A stretch of 64,000 bases of DNA from Candidatus Koribacter versatilis Ellin345 (GTDB taxonomy: Bacteria > Acidobacteriota > Terriglobia > Terriglobales > Acidobacteriaceae): the NCBI RefSeq assembly GCF_000014005.1, contig NC_008009.1:2604001-2668000 (forward strand), given 5' to 3'. Under the pieces are notes generated by a model, which was not told where the DNA came from, searched no databases, and saw only the letters and a list, made by a program, of their open reading frames with translations. Positions within the stretch are counted from its first letter, which is position 1. Each line of letters starts with the position of its first letter. This document shows positions 48,513-57,232 of the stretch, piece by piece. A program made the translations under genes and the position numbers.

Positions 48513-48908
48513 ATGAACAAACCCAAGGTGAGCAAACCTAAGGTACTTCTCGTCGAAGACTCGAAGTTCTTTCTCAAAGCAACAACGGTTGTCTTCGAGA
48601 GAGAAGGATTTGAAGTGCTCACCGCCGCCACCGGCGAGGAGGCATTAAGTGTCGCGCAATCCAAAAAGCCCGACATCATACTGCTCGACCTGATGCTGCC
48701 GCGCCTCGACGGGATGATGGTTCTCCGGATGTTGCGCGGGATACCCGCGTTGAAGGACACGCCCGTGATCGTGCTGTCGGGCAACAACTCCGAGCAGGAC
48801 CGCTCGCAGGCGAAAAAATTGGGAGCGGTAGATTACTTTCAGAAAGAATCAACGCCTGCCGCTGAGCTCGTTAAGCTCGTGCGTAACGCCATAATAATCA
48901 AGAAATAA
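48513..48908 (+). CDS. Stand-alone response regulator receiver protein
   Basis: A 131-residue CheY-like receiver with no output domain. VLLVEDSKFF gives the acidic pair (Glu15, Asp16), IILLDLMLPRLDG the phosphoacceptor Asp59, VIVLSG the switch Ser and YFQKEST the Lys (about 115). It probably relays phosphate in a two-component pathway. No histidine kinase is next to it. Confidence 0.9.
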   Translation: MNKPKVSKPKVLLVEDSKFFLKATTVVFEREGFEVLTAATGEEALSVAQSKKPDIILLDLMLPRLDGMMVLRMLRGIPALKDTPVIVLSGNNSEQDRSQAKKLGAVDYFQKESTPAAELVKLVRNAIIIKK

Positions 48909-48931
48909 TCTGGAATATCGAAAGCATCAGT

Positions 48932-49486
48932 TTAGCTTTCGATCACCGCGGGCGGAACCTCGCGTGCGCGACGGTGCACTTTCACTGCGGGTGGCAGAAT
49001 CTGCACCGACGATTGCAACTGCCGACGCGATTCCTGCCGATGTGCCTTCAATGCGAAAAACACCGCAAGCATCGGGGCCGACAACAAAATCCCCCAGAAC
49101 TGGAAGAAGTATCCCATCACGAGCGGTACCACGATCGACGCCCACACCGGCACCCTGGCAGTCCGCTTCAAGATCATCGGTTGCACAATGAACCCGTCGA
49201 GCACCATGACGACGGCGTAAAGGCCGAGGACGTAGGCGGTTCCCTCCCAACCGTTGCCTTCCAGTAGCGTCGCGCCGAGCGGGCCGATCAGCGTGAGGAC
49301 GCCGCCGATGTGCGGGATGAACTGGAAGATCGCGGCGAAGAAGGCCCATAGCGGTGCCCAAGGAACGCCCAGCAGCGCCAAACCAAGCCACCACATTGCC
49401 GCCACGATGAGGGAGTCGAGGCACTGCGCAAGAAACCAGCGCTTCAGCGCGCGACCGGTAATACGGAGCTGTTGCCGCACTGGCAT
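48932..49486 (-). CDS. AI-2E family transporter, short (C-terminal half)
   Basis: A 184-residue protein corresponding to the C-terminal half of the AI-2E (UPF0118) family: [80 protein letters not shown]. Family proteins are usually about 350 residues with several more N-terminal segments. Nothing upstream restores the missing half; the purQ gene begins 124 bases away on the other strand. It may be a working short form or a decayed remnant. The substrate is unknown. Confidence 0.65.
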   Translation of the reverse strand: MPVRQQLRITGRALKRWFLAQCLDSLIVAAMWWLGLALLGVPWAPLWAFFAAIFQFIPHIGGVLTLIGPLGATLLEGNGWEGTAYVLGLYAVVMVLDGFIVQPMILKRTARVPVWASIVVPLVMGYFFQFWGILLSAPMLAVFFALKAHRQESRRQLQSSVQILPPAVKVHRRAREVPPAVIES

Positions 49487-49579
49487 CCTTCCACTTGGAT
49501 GCTGCGACCGATGGACAGACGCAGACGATTTGCAGTTTTGGTGGACCCCGGTACGTCACGGGAGCTTATTGGGGACACA

Positions 49580-49588
49580 TGCTACACT
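49580..49588 (+). promoter_or_regulatory. Extended -10 (TGCTACACT) before purQ
   Basis: TGC followed by TACACT lies 21 bases before the purQ ATG. There is no convincing -35 at the proper distance, as is common when an extended -10 is present. Confidence 0.35.
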
Positions 49589-49609
49589 CGATTTAGCGGG
49601 GAAAACAGC

Positions 49610-50305
49610 ATGAAATTCGGCGTTCTCATCTTTCCGGGTTCGAACTGCGACCACGATGCTCACTGGGTTTTGGGACAGGTTGCCAAGCAGCCCGTCACCT
49701 TCCTGTGGCACGAATCTCATGACCTGGAAAACTGTGATGCCATCGTCGTCCCTGGCGGTTTTGCCTACGGCGACTACCTGCGCACCGGCGCCATCGCCAA
49801 GTTTTCGCCCGTGATGGAAGCCGTCCGAAAGTTCGCTGATAAGGGCGGCCTGGTGATCGGAATCTGCAATGGGTTCCAGATCCTGACCGAATCCGGCCTT
49901 CTCCCCGGCGCCCTCTTGCGTAACGAAGGCTTGAAATACATCTGCAAGCCTGTAAATATCCGCGTGGAGACCACCGACGCGCCGTTTACCCAGGGCCTGA
50001 AGAAGGGTGAAGTCCTGCAGGTTCCCATCGGCCACATGGAAGGCAACTACGTCTGTGACGATGCGACCCTCGCGGAACTGAAGAAGCAGGACCGCATCGT
50101 CTTCCGCTACGCCACACCCGACGGCCAGATTACCCGCGAAGCCAATCCCAACGGATCGATCGAGAACATTGCCGGCATCTGCAACGAAGGTCGCAACGTC
50201 CTCGGCATGATGCCGCATCCAGAGCGCGCCAGCGAGAACGAACTCGGCATGACGGATGGCTTCCGCATCTTCGAGAGCATGGTCGGCGCGATGGCGAAGC
50301 GCTAG
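49610..50305 (+). CDS. purQ: Phosphoribosylformylglycinamidine synthase subunit PurQ
   Basis: A 231-residue glutaminase subunit: [60 protein letters not shown] with the nucleophilic Cys, [23 protein letters not shown]. It supplies ammonia to PurL in the fourth step of purine synthesis. The frame extends upstream but the ATG at 49610 is the first residue of the conserved N-terminus. purL and purS are not adjacent. An inverted repeat follows the stop. Confidence 0.95.
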   Translation: MKFGVLIFPGSNCDHDAHWVLGQVAKQPVTFLWHESHDLENCDAIVVPGGFAYGDYLRTGAIAKFSPVMEAVRKFADKGGLVIGICNGFQILTESGLLPGALLRNEGLKYICKPVNIRVETTDAPFTQGLKKGEVLQVPIGHMEGNYVCDDATLAELKKQDRIVFRYATPDGQITREANPNGSIENIAGICNEGRNVLGMMPHPERASENELGMTDGFRIFESMVGAMAKR

Positions 50306-50330
50306 CATTCGAGTCACTGCTGGCATCGCT

Positions 50331-50463
50331 TTCACCACAGAGACGCAGAGGCACAGAGGTTTTCTGGCTTGGCATTCGCTCGCACGAACGCTTTGCGTGC
50401 CCACATCGCTTTCTGATTAGATAAGCCCCCAAATTCTCTGAGTCTCTGTGCCTCTGTGGTGAA
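50331..50463. repeat. Intergenic inverted repeat built from CACAGAG units
   Basis: Left arm TTCACCACAGAGACGCAGAG at 50331-50350 (continuing to 50359) and right arm ending CCTCTGTGGTGAA at 50451-50463 share an exact 12-base core, TTCACCACAGAG against CTCTGTGGTGAA, then repeat GCACAGAG/ACGCAGAG units out of phase. About 75 bases separate them. From memory, CCACAGAG..CACAGAG repeats of this sort are dispersed between genes in diverse bacteria. Confidence 0.6.
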
Positions 50464-50474
50464 CAAAACGCCAG

Positions 50475-51590
50475 TCAGCTCTTAAACGCTTCCTTGTTCA
50501 CCACGTACGGCATCTTCGTAATATCCGCACCGTAGTTCCCTTCCAGCACATCCATCAAACCCTGCACCACGCGGCCGGCCATGCCTTTGTTCGGGTCGGG
50601 GTCGAGGCGCGTGATCTTGCCGGCGCTGGCAAAGTGCGGATACAGCCGGCAGACATCTTCGATCTCCGGATCGCGCAGCGGTGAGTCGGCAGGCAGCGGT
50701 TCTTTCTCAAACACGTCGAGCGCGGCTCCGCCCAGGCGCTTCTCTTTCAGGGCGTGCGCTACGGCGACTTCATCCACCACCGGGCCGCGCGAGGTGTTGA
50801 CCAGGATGGCGGTTGAGCGCATCCAGCCCAGCGTCTTGTCGTTGATGAGGTGATAGGTCGGCGTTCCCTCTTCCCCTTCGCGAATGAGCGGTACGTGAAT
50901 GCTGACAAAATCGGCGAACGACAGCGCTTCCTGCAATTCACAGTAACGAATCGTCGTGCGCTGCTTCTGGATGCCGGTCTCGTGGCGCAGGTCCATCACC
51001 TTCTGGATGGAGTTGATGTACTCACGGTTCTGATAAGCCGCGTCGTAGCAGAGGATGTTCATGTCGAAGCCGGAGCACTTCTTGATCATCGCGAGGCCAA
51101 TGCGTCCGGTGCCAATGATCGCGATGCTCTTGCCGGTAACTTCGTCGCCTAGGAACGGCAAGAATGGATGCCAGGTTCCCCACTTCAAATCGCGAACGTT
51201 GCGCTCGGCAGTCCAGAGCTTGCGCGCGGCAGCGGCCATGATGAAGAATGCGAACTCCGCGGTGGCTTCGGTGAGCACGTCTGCGGTATGCGTGAACGGG
51301 ACTTTGTATTTGTTGGCGTCGGCGCGGTTGATGTTGTCGAAGCCGACTGCGATTTGCGCGACGACCTTCAGGTTACCTTTGCCGGCCTCGAAGACTTCGG
51401 CGTCAATCTTGTCGCGCAGCGTGGTGATGAGCCCATCGATCCCGCTCGCAACTTTTTCGATGATCAGCGACTTCGGTGGCGGGTCAGCCTGCGGATAGAC
51501 TTCGACGTCGTACCCGGCGGCGCGCAGGCGCTCCAGCGCGGGCTTTCCGATGTCGCAGGTGGCAAATACTCGGAACTTTTTCCCAGACAT
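50475..51590 (-). CDS. D-2-hydroxyacid dehydrogenase (NAD-dependent)
   Basis: A 371-residue dehydrogenase. N-terminal substrate domain: FRVFATCDIGKPALERLRAA, TTLRDKIDAEV, VAQIAVGFDNINR. NAD domain: GKSIAIIGTGRIGLAMIKKC, SIHVPLIRE, RSTAILVNTSRGPVVDEVAV (Arg), ALDVFEKEPLP (Glu), and YPHFASA (His). These are the catalytic Arg-Glu-His of glyoxylate/hydroxypyruvate reductases and relatives. There is an insert of about 28 residues after the dinucleotide fold (AYQNREYINSIQKVMDLRHE). It lies 53 bases downstream of transketolase. Confidence 0.9.
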   Translation of the reverse strand: MSGKKFRVFATCDIGKPALERLRAAGYDVEVYPQADPPPKSLIIEKVASGIDGLITTLRDKIDAEVFEAGKGNLKVVAQIAVGFDNINRADANKYKVPFTHTADVLTEATAEFAFFIMAAAARKLWTAERNVRDLKWGTWHPFLPFLGDEVTGKSIAIIGTGRIGLAMIKKCSGFDMNILCYDAAYQNREYINSIQKVMDLRHETGIQKQRTTIRYCELQEALSFADFVSIHVPLIREGEEGTPTYHLINDKTLGWMRSTAILVNTSRGPVVDEVAVAHALKEKRLGGAALDVFEKEPLPADSPLRDPEIEDVCRLYPHFASAGKITRLDPDPNKGMAGRVVQGLMDVLEGNYGADITKMPYVVNKEAFKS

Positions 51591-51643
51591 GTTGGGGAAT
51601 CTCTAACGATGCAAGGAGCAAAGATTCCCCAGATTATACCCGT

Positions 51644-53713
51644 CTAGCGAAGGCTGAGAGTCGGCTCGAGTTCCTTCTCCGTGGCTTCGATGCGCTGCTT
51701 CTTCAGCGCCACCAGGGCCGCTGCCTGTTGTGCAATGTGCTCGGCGGAGACCTCGAATTCCTTGATCAGCTCCCATGGGGCGCCGGAGTCGCCGAAGCGG
51801 TCCTTCACGCCGATGGCGCCGGTAATCACCGGCACATCAAACAGCGCCGGGCTGGAAATGATGGCATGCGAAACCTGCCAGGCCAGCGCGCCGATCTGGT
51901 GCTCCTCGGCAGTGATGACCACGCGGGTATCGAGCGCGGCCTTCAGGATGGTGCGGCGATCAAGCGGCTTCAGCGTGTGCATGTTGATCACGCGCGTCTC
52001 GTAGCCGAACTCCTGCTTCAGGATCCAAGCGGCGCGCATCGCTTCAGGCACCATCGGTCCGCAAGCGACGATCGAGAGGTCTTCGTTCTCGTTGCGATAG
52101 TCGTCCGCGAGTTCCGTAGCGAAGGCCTCAATGAAGTTCTTCGATTCATTGCGCAGCCGGATGACGTTCGCTTTGCCGAATTCAAACGGTGTGTCGGTGG
52201 TGCTGATGATCGGCGTCGCCTCGCGCGCGAAGCGGATGTACTTCGGGCCGACATGCTTCAGCAACAGGAAGTCTGTAGCTTTTCGCGTCTCGACCGAGTC
52301 GGCCGGTACCACAACCGTCATGTTTGGCAGACCGCACATCGCGAAGAGATCTTCGAGCGCCTGGTGTGTCGCACCATCTGGGCCGACGGAAACGCCGCCG
52401 TGCGCACCGGCGATCATCACGTTGAAGTTGCCGTAACAAATCGAAACGCGAATCTGGTCCAGGTTGCGTGCGGCTGCAAATGTGGCGTAGGTGCCGAGTA
52501 CCGGCAGCTTGCCTTCACGCGCCAGGCCCGCTGCCGCCGCGGTTGCCGACTGTTCGGCAATGCCCATGCTGAACCATCGGTTCTTGCGCTCGGGATGCTT
52601 GGCGTAGAACTCGCTGATCGTGATGGAACCCGAGATGTCGAGCCCGAGGCAGACCACGCGCTCGTCTTTGCCGTTCTCGCTGAGACTCTCGCCGAAGCCC
52701 ATCCGGGTTGGCTTCATGGCAGCTTGCATGGTGGTCGAGGTGTTCCACCAGTAATCCTTCGAGAACTTCGGCATCTTGGCGTCGAGTTTCCGTTCGACTT
52801 CGGTCTGGTAGCCCTTTGCCTTATCGAGCAGCGCGAGATACGGAATCTTCTCTTCTACGCCGAGTTCCTTGAGCGACTTCACGAGCTCATCGAAGTTCGG
52901 GACCTTGCCATGCCATCCGGCGATGTTCTCCATGAAGCTGACGCCCTTGCCCTTGACGGTCTTCCCGATGATCGCAGTCGGTTTGCCGCTGCCTTCGTTG
53001 CGCACCGCCTGGTTCAGCGCATTCACCACCTGCTCCATGTCGTGGCCATCGCACTCGATCACCAGCCAGCCGAAGCTGCGATAGCGATCGGCGAGCGGCG
53101 CAACGTTCATGACTTCGCAAACCGGGCCATCGATCTGCAGCCGGTTCTCGTCAATGATGCCAATCACGTTGTCGAGCTTGTAGTGGGCGGCCTCCATCAC
53201 AGCCTCCCAGATGTTCCCTTCCTGCTGCTCGCCATCGCCCATAATGCAGAACACTTTGTTGCGGCGGCCGTCCAGCCGCGACGCCAGCGCCGAACCCACC
53301 GCCACGCTCAGTCCCTGTCCAAGCGATCCCGTCGAGGCTTCCACTCCCGGCAGCTTGAGCCAGTGCGGATGCCCCTGGAATGGCGAATACAGCTTGCGCA
53401 ACGTGACCAGCTCTTCCTTGTTACAGAAGCCCGCGAACGCCAGCCCCACGTAAAGCGCAGGCGCCTTGTGTCCACCCGACCAGAGGATGCGATCACGCTC
53501 GGCCCAGTTCGGATTCTTGGGATCATGATTGGCAACGCTGAGATAAAGGGCGGCAGTAATGTCCATGATGGACAGCGTGCCCCCGGCGTGGCCGGAACCG
53601 GCGGCGCAAAGCGCGACGAGGTTGTAGCCGCGCATTAATGCGGCCTGGTCTTTCAGTTCCTCAACGGTGTAATCGCGGACAACGGTCTTGGTGGCGGAGT
53701 CAATGATGGACAT
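51644..53713 (-). CDS. tkt: Transketolase
   Basis: A 689-residue TPP enzyme. I chose the ATG at 53713, where the conserved sequence starts; the frame extends 50 codons upstream without similarity. It has GSGHAGGTLSIMDITAALYL, GSLGQGLSVAVGSALASRLD, CIMGDGEQQEGNIWEAVMEA with the TPP GDG, LQIDGPVCEVMNV, and PVITGAIGVKDRFGDSGAPW at the end. The C-terminal half carries LGLDISGSITISEFYAKHPE and AGAHGGVSVGPDGATHQALE. It transfers two-carbon units in the pentose phosphate pathway. The 2-hydroxyacid dehydrogenase is downstream on the same strand. Confidence 0.93.
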   Translation of the reverse strand: MSIIDSATKTVVRDYTVEELKDQAALMRGYNLVALCAAGSGHAGGTLSIMDITAALYLSVANHDPKNPNWAERDRILWSGGHKAPALYVGLAFAGFCNKEELVTLRKLYSPFQGHPHWLKLPGVEASTGSLGQGLSVAVGSALASRLDGRRNKVFCIMGDGEQQEGNIWEAVMEAAHYKLDNVIGIIDENRLQIDGPVCEVMNVAPLADRYRSFGWLVIECDGHDMEQVVNALNQAVRNEGSGKPTAIIGKTVKGKGVSFMENIAGWHGKVPNFDELVKSLKELGVEEKIPYLALLDKAKGYQTEVERKLDAKMPKFSKDYWWNTSTTMQAAMKPTRMGFGESLSENGKDERVVCLGLDISGSITISEFYAKHPERKNRWFSMGIAEQSATAAAAGLAREGKLPVLGTYATFAAARNLDQIRVSICYGNFNVMIAGAHGGVSVGPDGATHQALEDLFAMCGLPNMTVVVPADSVETRKATDFLLLKHVGPKYIRFAREATPIISTTDTPFEFGKANVIRLRNESKNFIEAFATELADDYRNENEDLSIVACGPMVPEAMRAAWILKQEFGYETRVINMHTLKPLDRRTILKAALDTRVVITAEEHQIGALAWQVSHAIISSPALFDVPVITGAIGVKDRFGDSGAPWELIKEFEVSAEHIAQQAAALVALKKQRIEATEKELEPTLSLR

Positions 53714-53828
53714 GGCGTGTAAAGCGTAGGACGAGACAAGGTTAGGGGCAGTGACCGTTATCACAAGCGATTGTGCGAAGGTCACAACGGCGGATTGCCT
53801 CACAGTGCCACAGGCTCGGAACGAGATA

Positions 53829-53850
53829 GCCCACCACGTGAGTGGTGGGC
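53829..53850. repeat. Perfect 9-bp hairpin in the transketolase leader region
   Basis: GCCCACCAC, loop GTGA, GTGGTGGGC lies 116 bases upstream of the transketolase start and 75 bases past the end of the next gene on the minus strand, in a 211-base gap. The gap also holds TCACAA-type repeats near 53760-53790. It could be a terminator or a dispersed palindrome; no T-run is present. Confidence 0.45.
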
Positions 53851-53924
53851 ACGTCGAATCCACGAAAGAACCGGTATCTTAGCCGCATTGGAGCCCCCAT
53901 CAGGGGACGGAATTCCCGGCCACA

Positions 53925-54455
53925 TCAAACCAACTCGCTCTCAATCGCGAACCAAGGTTCTAATTCCGCCGGCAGAGGGGAAAGGTGCCCGGCCATGCGG
54001 AGAACCTGGAGCACGCGTAGCCGGCGCCTAATTTGTCGAAGTGGGCTCGCGTTCTCGAGAACCCTCTCTCCTTCCTTCCACGCCCAAATCTTCTGCTTCG
54101 CGGCTTCGATACCGAACGGAAGCTCAGCAAAGAACCAGGCCACAATCGAATCTGTATCGCGCAGAGAATCACCGGCGAGCGCTCCGTGTTTTGCAATAAG
54201 GTGGGCGCGAACGCGCATCGCATCAAGCAGTCCGTCGGAACGCGAATCCGCAAACAGATTGGCCATCAACTCGAAGGCGTGAACCTGCACCGCGGACCAC
54301 TCCAAGTTGTTCCAATTCTCACTCCGGCTATATGCAATTTCCGTGACGAACAACAAGTCAGACGGTCCTGCAACGGTCTGTTCTCCGTTTCGAATCCGGT
54401 CGAGCCATTGCTCTGCGGCGGCCGGACTAGCACTGATCTCGTCGTACTTGCTCAT
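53925..54455 (-). CDS. Hypothetical protein
   Basis: A 176-residue protein, start chosen at the ATG preceded by GGAAG. It is largely helical and acidic-to-neutral: AEQWLDRIRNGEQTVAGPSD, WSAVQVHAFELMANLFADSR, GIEAAKQKIWAWKEGERVLE. No signal or membrane segment. I do not recognise a family. It is divergent from the RidA-like gene, with 89 bases between the starts. Confidence 0.6.
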   Translation of the reverse strand: MSKYDEISASPAAAEQWLDRIRNGEQTVAGPSDLLFVTEIAYSRSENWNNLEWSAVQVHAFELMANLFADSRSDGLLDAMRVRAHLIAKHGALAGDSLRDTDSIVAWFFAELPFGIEAAKQKIWAWKEGERVLENASPLRQIRRRLRVLQVLRMAGHLSPLPAELEPWFAIESELV

Positions 54456-54544
54456 TGTTGGCTTCCGTTTGGCGTAATTGCGCAACTAACGCTCGCAATG
54501 CAATACAATCTGCGCGCAATTCTAAATTGACCTGGAGAACAACT

Positions 54545-54985
54545 GTGAAGATTGCATGCATCTCTGCTGTCTTGTTGGCGACCTTGTCGGTGTGGGCGCA
54601 ACAACCCACCGTCACCCACCTGAAGTCAAAGGTCGCGCAGGAGCGCCACTTGCCCTTCAGCAGCGGCGTAATGGTCGGCAACACTCTCTACATCGCGGGA
54701 ACCACCGGCGTGGAGCCCGACACCAAAGGCCCCGTCACCGCCGAACAGGAAGCTCGCATGACCATGGACAAGGTGAAGCAGGTCGTCGAACAGGCCGGCA
54801 TGACCATGGACGACATCGTGCAATTCCAGGTCTTCGCCACCGACCTCGGCAACTACGACACGTTCAACAGCGTCTACAAAACGTATTTCAAAGGCGACTT
54901 CCCCGCCCGCGCGTTTCTCGGGACAGACAAGCTTTTGTTTGGCGCGCGGTATGAAGTGATGGGGATCGCGGTGAAGTCAAAGTAG
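54545..54985 (+). CDS. Exported RidA-family protein
   Basis: A 146-residue protein with a GTG start after CTGGAGAA and a signal peptide (ISAVLLATLSVWAQ). The mature part is a RidA/YjgF domain: PFSSGVMVGNTLYIAGTTGV, TMDKVKQVVEQAGMTMDDIV, FQVFATDLGNYDTFNSVYKT, FPARAFLGTDKLLFGARYEV. The Arg of PAR and Glu of YEV correspond to the residues that hold enamine/imine substrates. RidA is normally cytoplasmic; the leader suggests a periplasmic one. Confidence 0.85.
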   Translation: MKIACISAVLLATLSVWAQQPTVTHLKSKVAQERHLPFSSGVMVGNTLYIAGTTGVEPDTKGPVTAEQEARMTMDKVKQVVEQAGMTMDDIVQFQVFATDLGNYDTFNSVYKTYFKGDFPARAFLGTDKLLFGARYEVMGIAVKSK

Positions 54986-55029
54986 CGCCCATCGGACACG
55001 TTCGGTTCTCGTGGCTCGTACTTGGACTG

Positions 55030-55629
55030 CTAGGCGAGCTTAACTCCCTTTGGAATTTCACCTTCCAGGAATGCGGAGCGATGCTTGGGATTCCCCAGTT
55101 CTATCGCGTAGTGAACGAACCCTCCATCCGGGCGGCGCGTACCGACGTTCCACTCTCCGGTCGCATCTTCGCTGAATTGCCAAAGGATGGTATAGCCGTC
55201 TTCGTCGCTAAAGCCCTCTCCATCGGCTTGAAGAATGCCACCCGCACGATTCCATATCTTCGAGTACAAAGCATGCAATGAAGTCCAGCCGTCATTGACG
55301 TCGGTGCCGCTGAGGAGTTGAAAAGCGTAGATTACCCTCACTCGCGGTAGAAACTCTCGTAGCCATGCAACCGCCGAGGCGGGCTTGTATTGTTGGACTT
55401 CTTCCATGAGCTCTTGGATTTCCTCCGCTCCAAGTTCACCACTAACAACATCGTTCCGTTCGATGAGCGCTATCTCCTGGCCGTCGGCATGCGACAAGAC
55501 AACTTGGGTCCAGTTCGCCTCTCTTGATTGTTTCTCGATTTTGATCACTGCAGGTTCAGCAGCCGAACGCATTAGGTCGATCGGTATCGCGTCAACCTTG
55601 GTGCCAAGTACTCGAATGTAGTAGCCCAA
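55030..55629 (-). CDS. Hypothetical protein
   Basis: A 199-residue cytoplasmic-looking protein with a likely TTG start, supported by GAGGTG upstream. Blocks: MGYYIRVLGTKVDAIPIDLM, VVLSHADGQEIALIERNDVV, LGAEEIQELMEEVQQYKPAS, WLREFLPRVRVIYAFQLLSG, GWTSLHALYSKIWNRAGGIL, ILQADGEGFSDEDGYTILWQ. The pattern recalls small antitoxin- or immunity-like proteins, but I cannot name a family. No toxin gene is seen beside it. Confidence 0.65.
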   Translation of the reverse strand: MGYYIRVLGTKVDAIPIDLMRSAAEPAVIKIEKQSREANWTQVVLSHADGQEIALIERNDVVSGELGAEEIQELMEEVQQYKPASAVAWLREFLPRVRVIYAFQLLSGTDVNDGWTSLHALYSKIWNRAGGILQADGEGFSDEDGYTILWQFSEDATGEWNVGTRRPDGGFVHYAIELGNPKHRSAFLEGEIPKGVKLA

Positions 55630-55966
55630 TCAACACCTCATCGATCACACAAGATACGCGGAGTTCGGGCTACGCGAAAGTACTTCCCTGTTGACTCTTC
55701 CGCACATTTCATGGCATCTTCAAAACTCCACTTTACGAAAGGACGCCCCCATGGCTGTCTTCAACCAAAACGCGATTCTCGGGCAGGTCCAGCGAAACAT
55801 TTCGCTGGATGTTGTGGCGTTCTTCCGGCCTTACTAGCCGAACCGACGCACAGTCCCTTTTAACTTCTCCGTTCTACGTACGCTGACGCATCGTTGCGTC
55901 CGCGCGTGGGCGGCAACTTGGCTTTTCTTTTTCACCGGGAACGACCCGGTTAGAAAACGTGCGCAG
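55630..55966. other. Gap of 337 bases before the BCS1-like gene
   Basis: Apart from the 28-codon ORF at 55751-55837 I see only an AT-poor leader with TTTTTC near 55925 and an ATG at 55967. The minus strand has a longer frame through here, but its composition and lack of a start signal make it unlikely. The segment could carry the promoter of the ATPase gene. Confidence 0.45.
55751..55837 (+). CDS. Possible 28-residue small protein
   Basis: ATG at 55751 opens MAVFNQNAILGQVQRNISLD, ending VVAFFRPY and a TAG stop. AAAGGAC lies about eight bases before the ATG, a fair ribosome-binding site. It sits 129 bases before the BCS1-like start. It may be a real leader peptide or small protein, or a fragment of a lost gene. 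No relative is recognised. Confidence 0.35.
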   Translation: MAVFNQNAILGQVQRNISLDVVAFFRPY

Positions 55967-57214
55967 ATGTTCGACCTATTGAAGAAAATTCTGGATGGCC
56001 AGAACCAGTTTGCGTCTGGCGGCTTGTTGCTGATGATCCTCGGCAGCGTGGGCGTGTTTTTGCGTTCGTTGCCGTCGCAACTGTGGAGCTGGATCATGCG
56101 GCAGTCCACCATGTCCATCACCGTAAAGGACGACGACCAGGCCTTCGCGTGGGTGAAGGAGTGGTTTCTCGAGCAAAAGTTCCTGAAGCGCGTGCGTCGT
56201 CTCGATCTCGATACGTCGCTGCGTGGCGCGGAAGCTGCCATGGTTCCGGCGCCGGGCCGTCACTGGTTCATGCGCGGCGGGCGCCCGTACTGGGTGTGGT
56301 TCTGGCGAACCGAGAACACCAAGGGCTACAACCAGCGCCGCATGGAGTCGTTCATGATCGAGACCATCGGACGCGACCAGCAGGTGCTGCGGCAGTTTGT
56401 CGCCGAAGTGGTTGCGTGCCACAAGAAGAAGCTGCGCACCGCGTCGTACCTGTACCTGTACGACGACGGCTGGGACCGCGTTGAGTCCTACTGGCCGCGA
56501 CGGCTCGACTCGGTGCTGTTGAAGCCGGGCGAGAAGGAACACCTCATTCAAGACCTGGAGCGCTTCCGCGCGTCGCGGGACCGCTACCGCCGGTTGGGTG
56601 TTCCCTACCATCGCGGCTACCTGTTCTACGGACCTCCGGGAACCGGCAAGACGTCGTTGGTATCGGCGTTGGCCGCGCGGTTCGGGATGTCGGTGTACAT
56701 CGTGAACCTCTCGGAACTGAACGACCGTACGCTGAAGACCGCGATGAACTGGGTTTCGGATAACTCGGTCATCCTCTTCGAGGACATCGACTGCATGAAC
56801 GCCAGCACCCGGCGTTCACAAGCAGGCGGCGCACCGCGAAGTGAGACCGCAGACGATCCGAAGGAGAAGAGCGCGATCGACAAGATGGGCGTGAGCTTAT
56901 CGGGTTTGTTGAACGTGCTCGATGGCTTCTCGGCGCCGGAAAACGTGGTGTACGCGATGACCACCAACGACATCAGCGGACTCGACGCGGCGTTGCTGCG
57001 TCCGGGCCGCATTGATTACAAGCTCTACCTCGGCGAGGCCTGCGAGTCGCAGAAGGTGGAGTTGTACCGCCGCTTCTTCCCTGAGTCGTCGGAAGAGGAA
57101 GCTCGCGCCTTCGCACAAGCGAACTGGGCCGAGACCATGGCGGAGTTCCAGGGACTGCTTCTGGCATTGGAGCAGGAAGTGGGAACGACGGAAGTCGGAG
57201 TGGTTCAGTCGTGA
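55967..57214 (+). CDS. BCS1-like AAA ATPase
   Basis: A 415-residue AAA protein with a transmembrane helix near residues 17-36 and a BCS1-type N-terminal domain (about 24-190: SITVKDDDQAFAWVKEWFLE, SYLYLYDDGWDRVESYWPRR). The AAA core has GPPGTGKTS (Walker A, 222-230), ILFEDIDCMN (Walker B), MTTNDISGLD (sensor 1) and LLRPGRIDYK (arginine fingers). In mitochondria BCS1 moves folded Rieske protein across the inner membrane. No Rieske or bc1 gene is in view, so the bacterial role is open. A strong hairpin follows. Confidence 0.9.
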   Translation: MFDLLKKILDGQNQFASGGLLLMILGSVGVFLRSLPSQLWSWIMRQSTMSITVKDDDQAFAWVKEWFLEQKFLKRVRRLDLDTSLRGAEAAMVPAPGRHWFMRGGRPYWVWFWRTENTKGYNQRRMESFMIETIGRDQQVLRQFVAEVVACHKKKLRTASYLYLYDDGWDRVESYWPRRLDSVLLKPGEKEHLIQDLERFRASRDRYRRLGVPYHRGYLFYGPPGTGKTSLVSALAARFGMSVYIVNLSELNDRTLKTAMNWVSDNSVILFEDIDCMNASTRRSQAGGAPRSETADDPKEKSAIDKMGVSLSGLLNVLDGFSAPENVVYAMTTNDISGLDAALLRPGRIDYKLYLGEACESQKVELYRRFFPESSEEEARAFAQANWAETMAEFQGLLLALEQEVGTTEVGVVQS

Positions 57215-57232
57215 AAAACAAACGTCAAAACC

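Noticed and set aside
50331-50463. Treating the CACAGAG inverted repeat as a CRISPR unit
   Set aside because: Only two inverted arms with no regular direct repeats or spacers.
55834-56241. A 135-codon minus-strand frame over the start of the BCS1-like gene
   Set aside because: It is a shadow of the strongly supported plus-strand gene.
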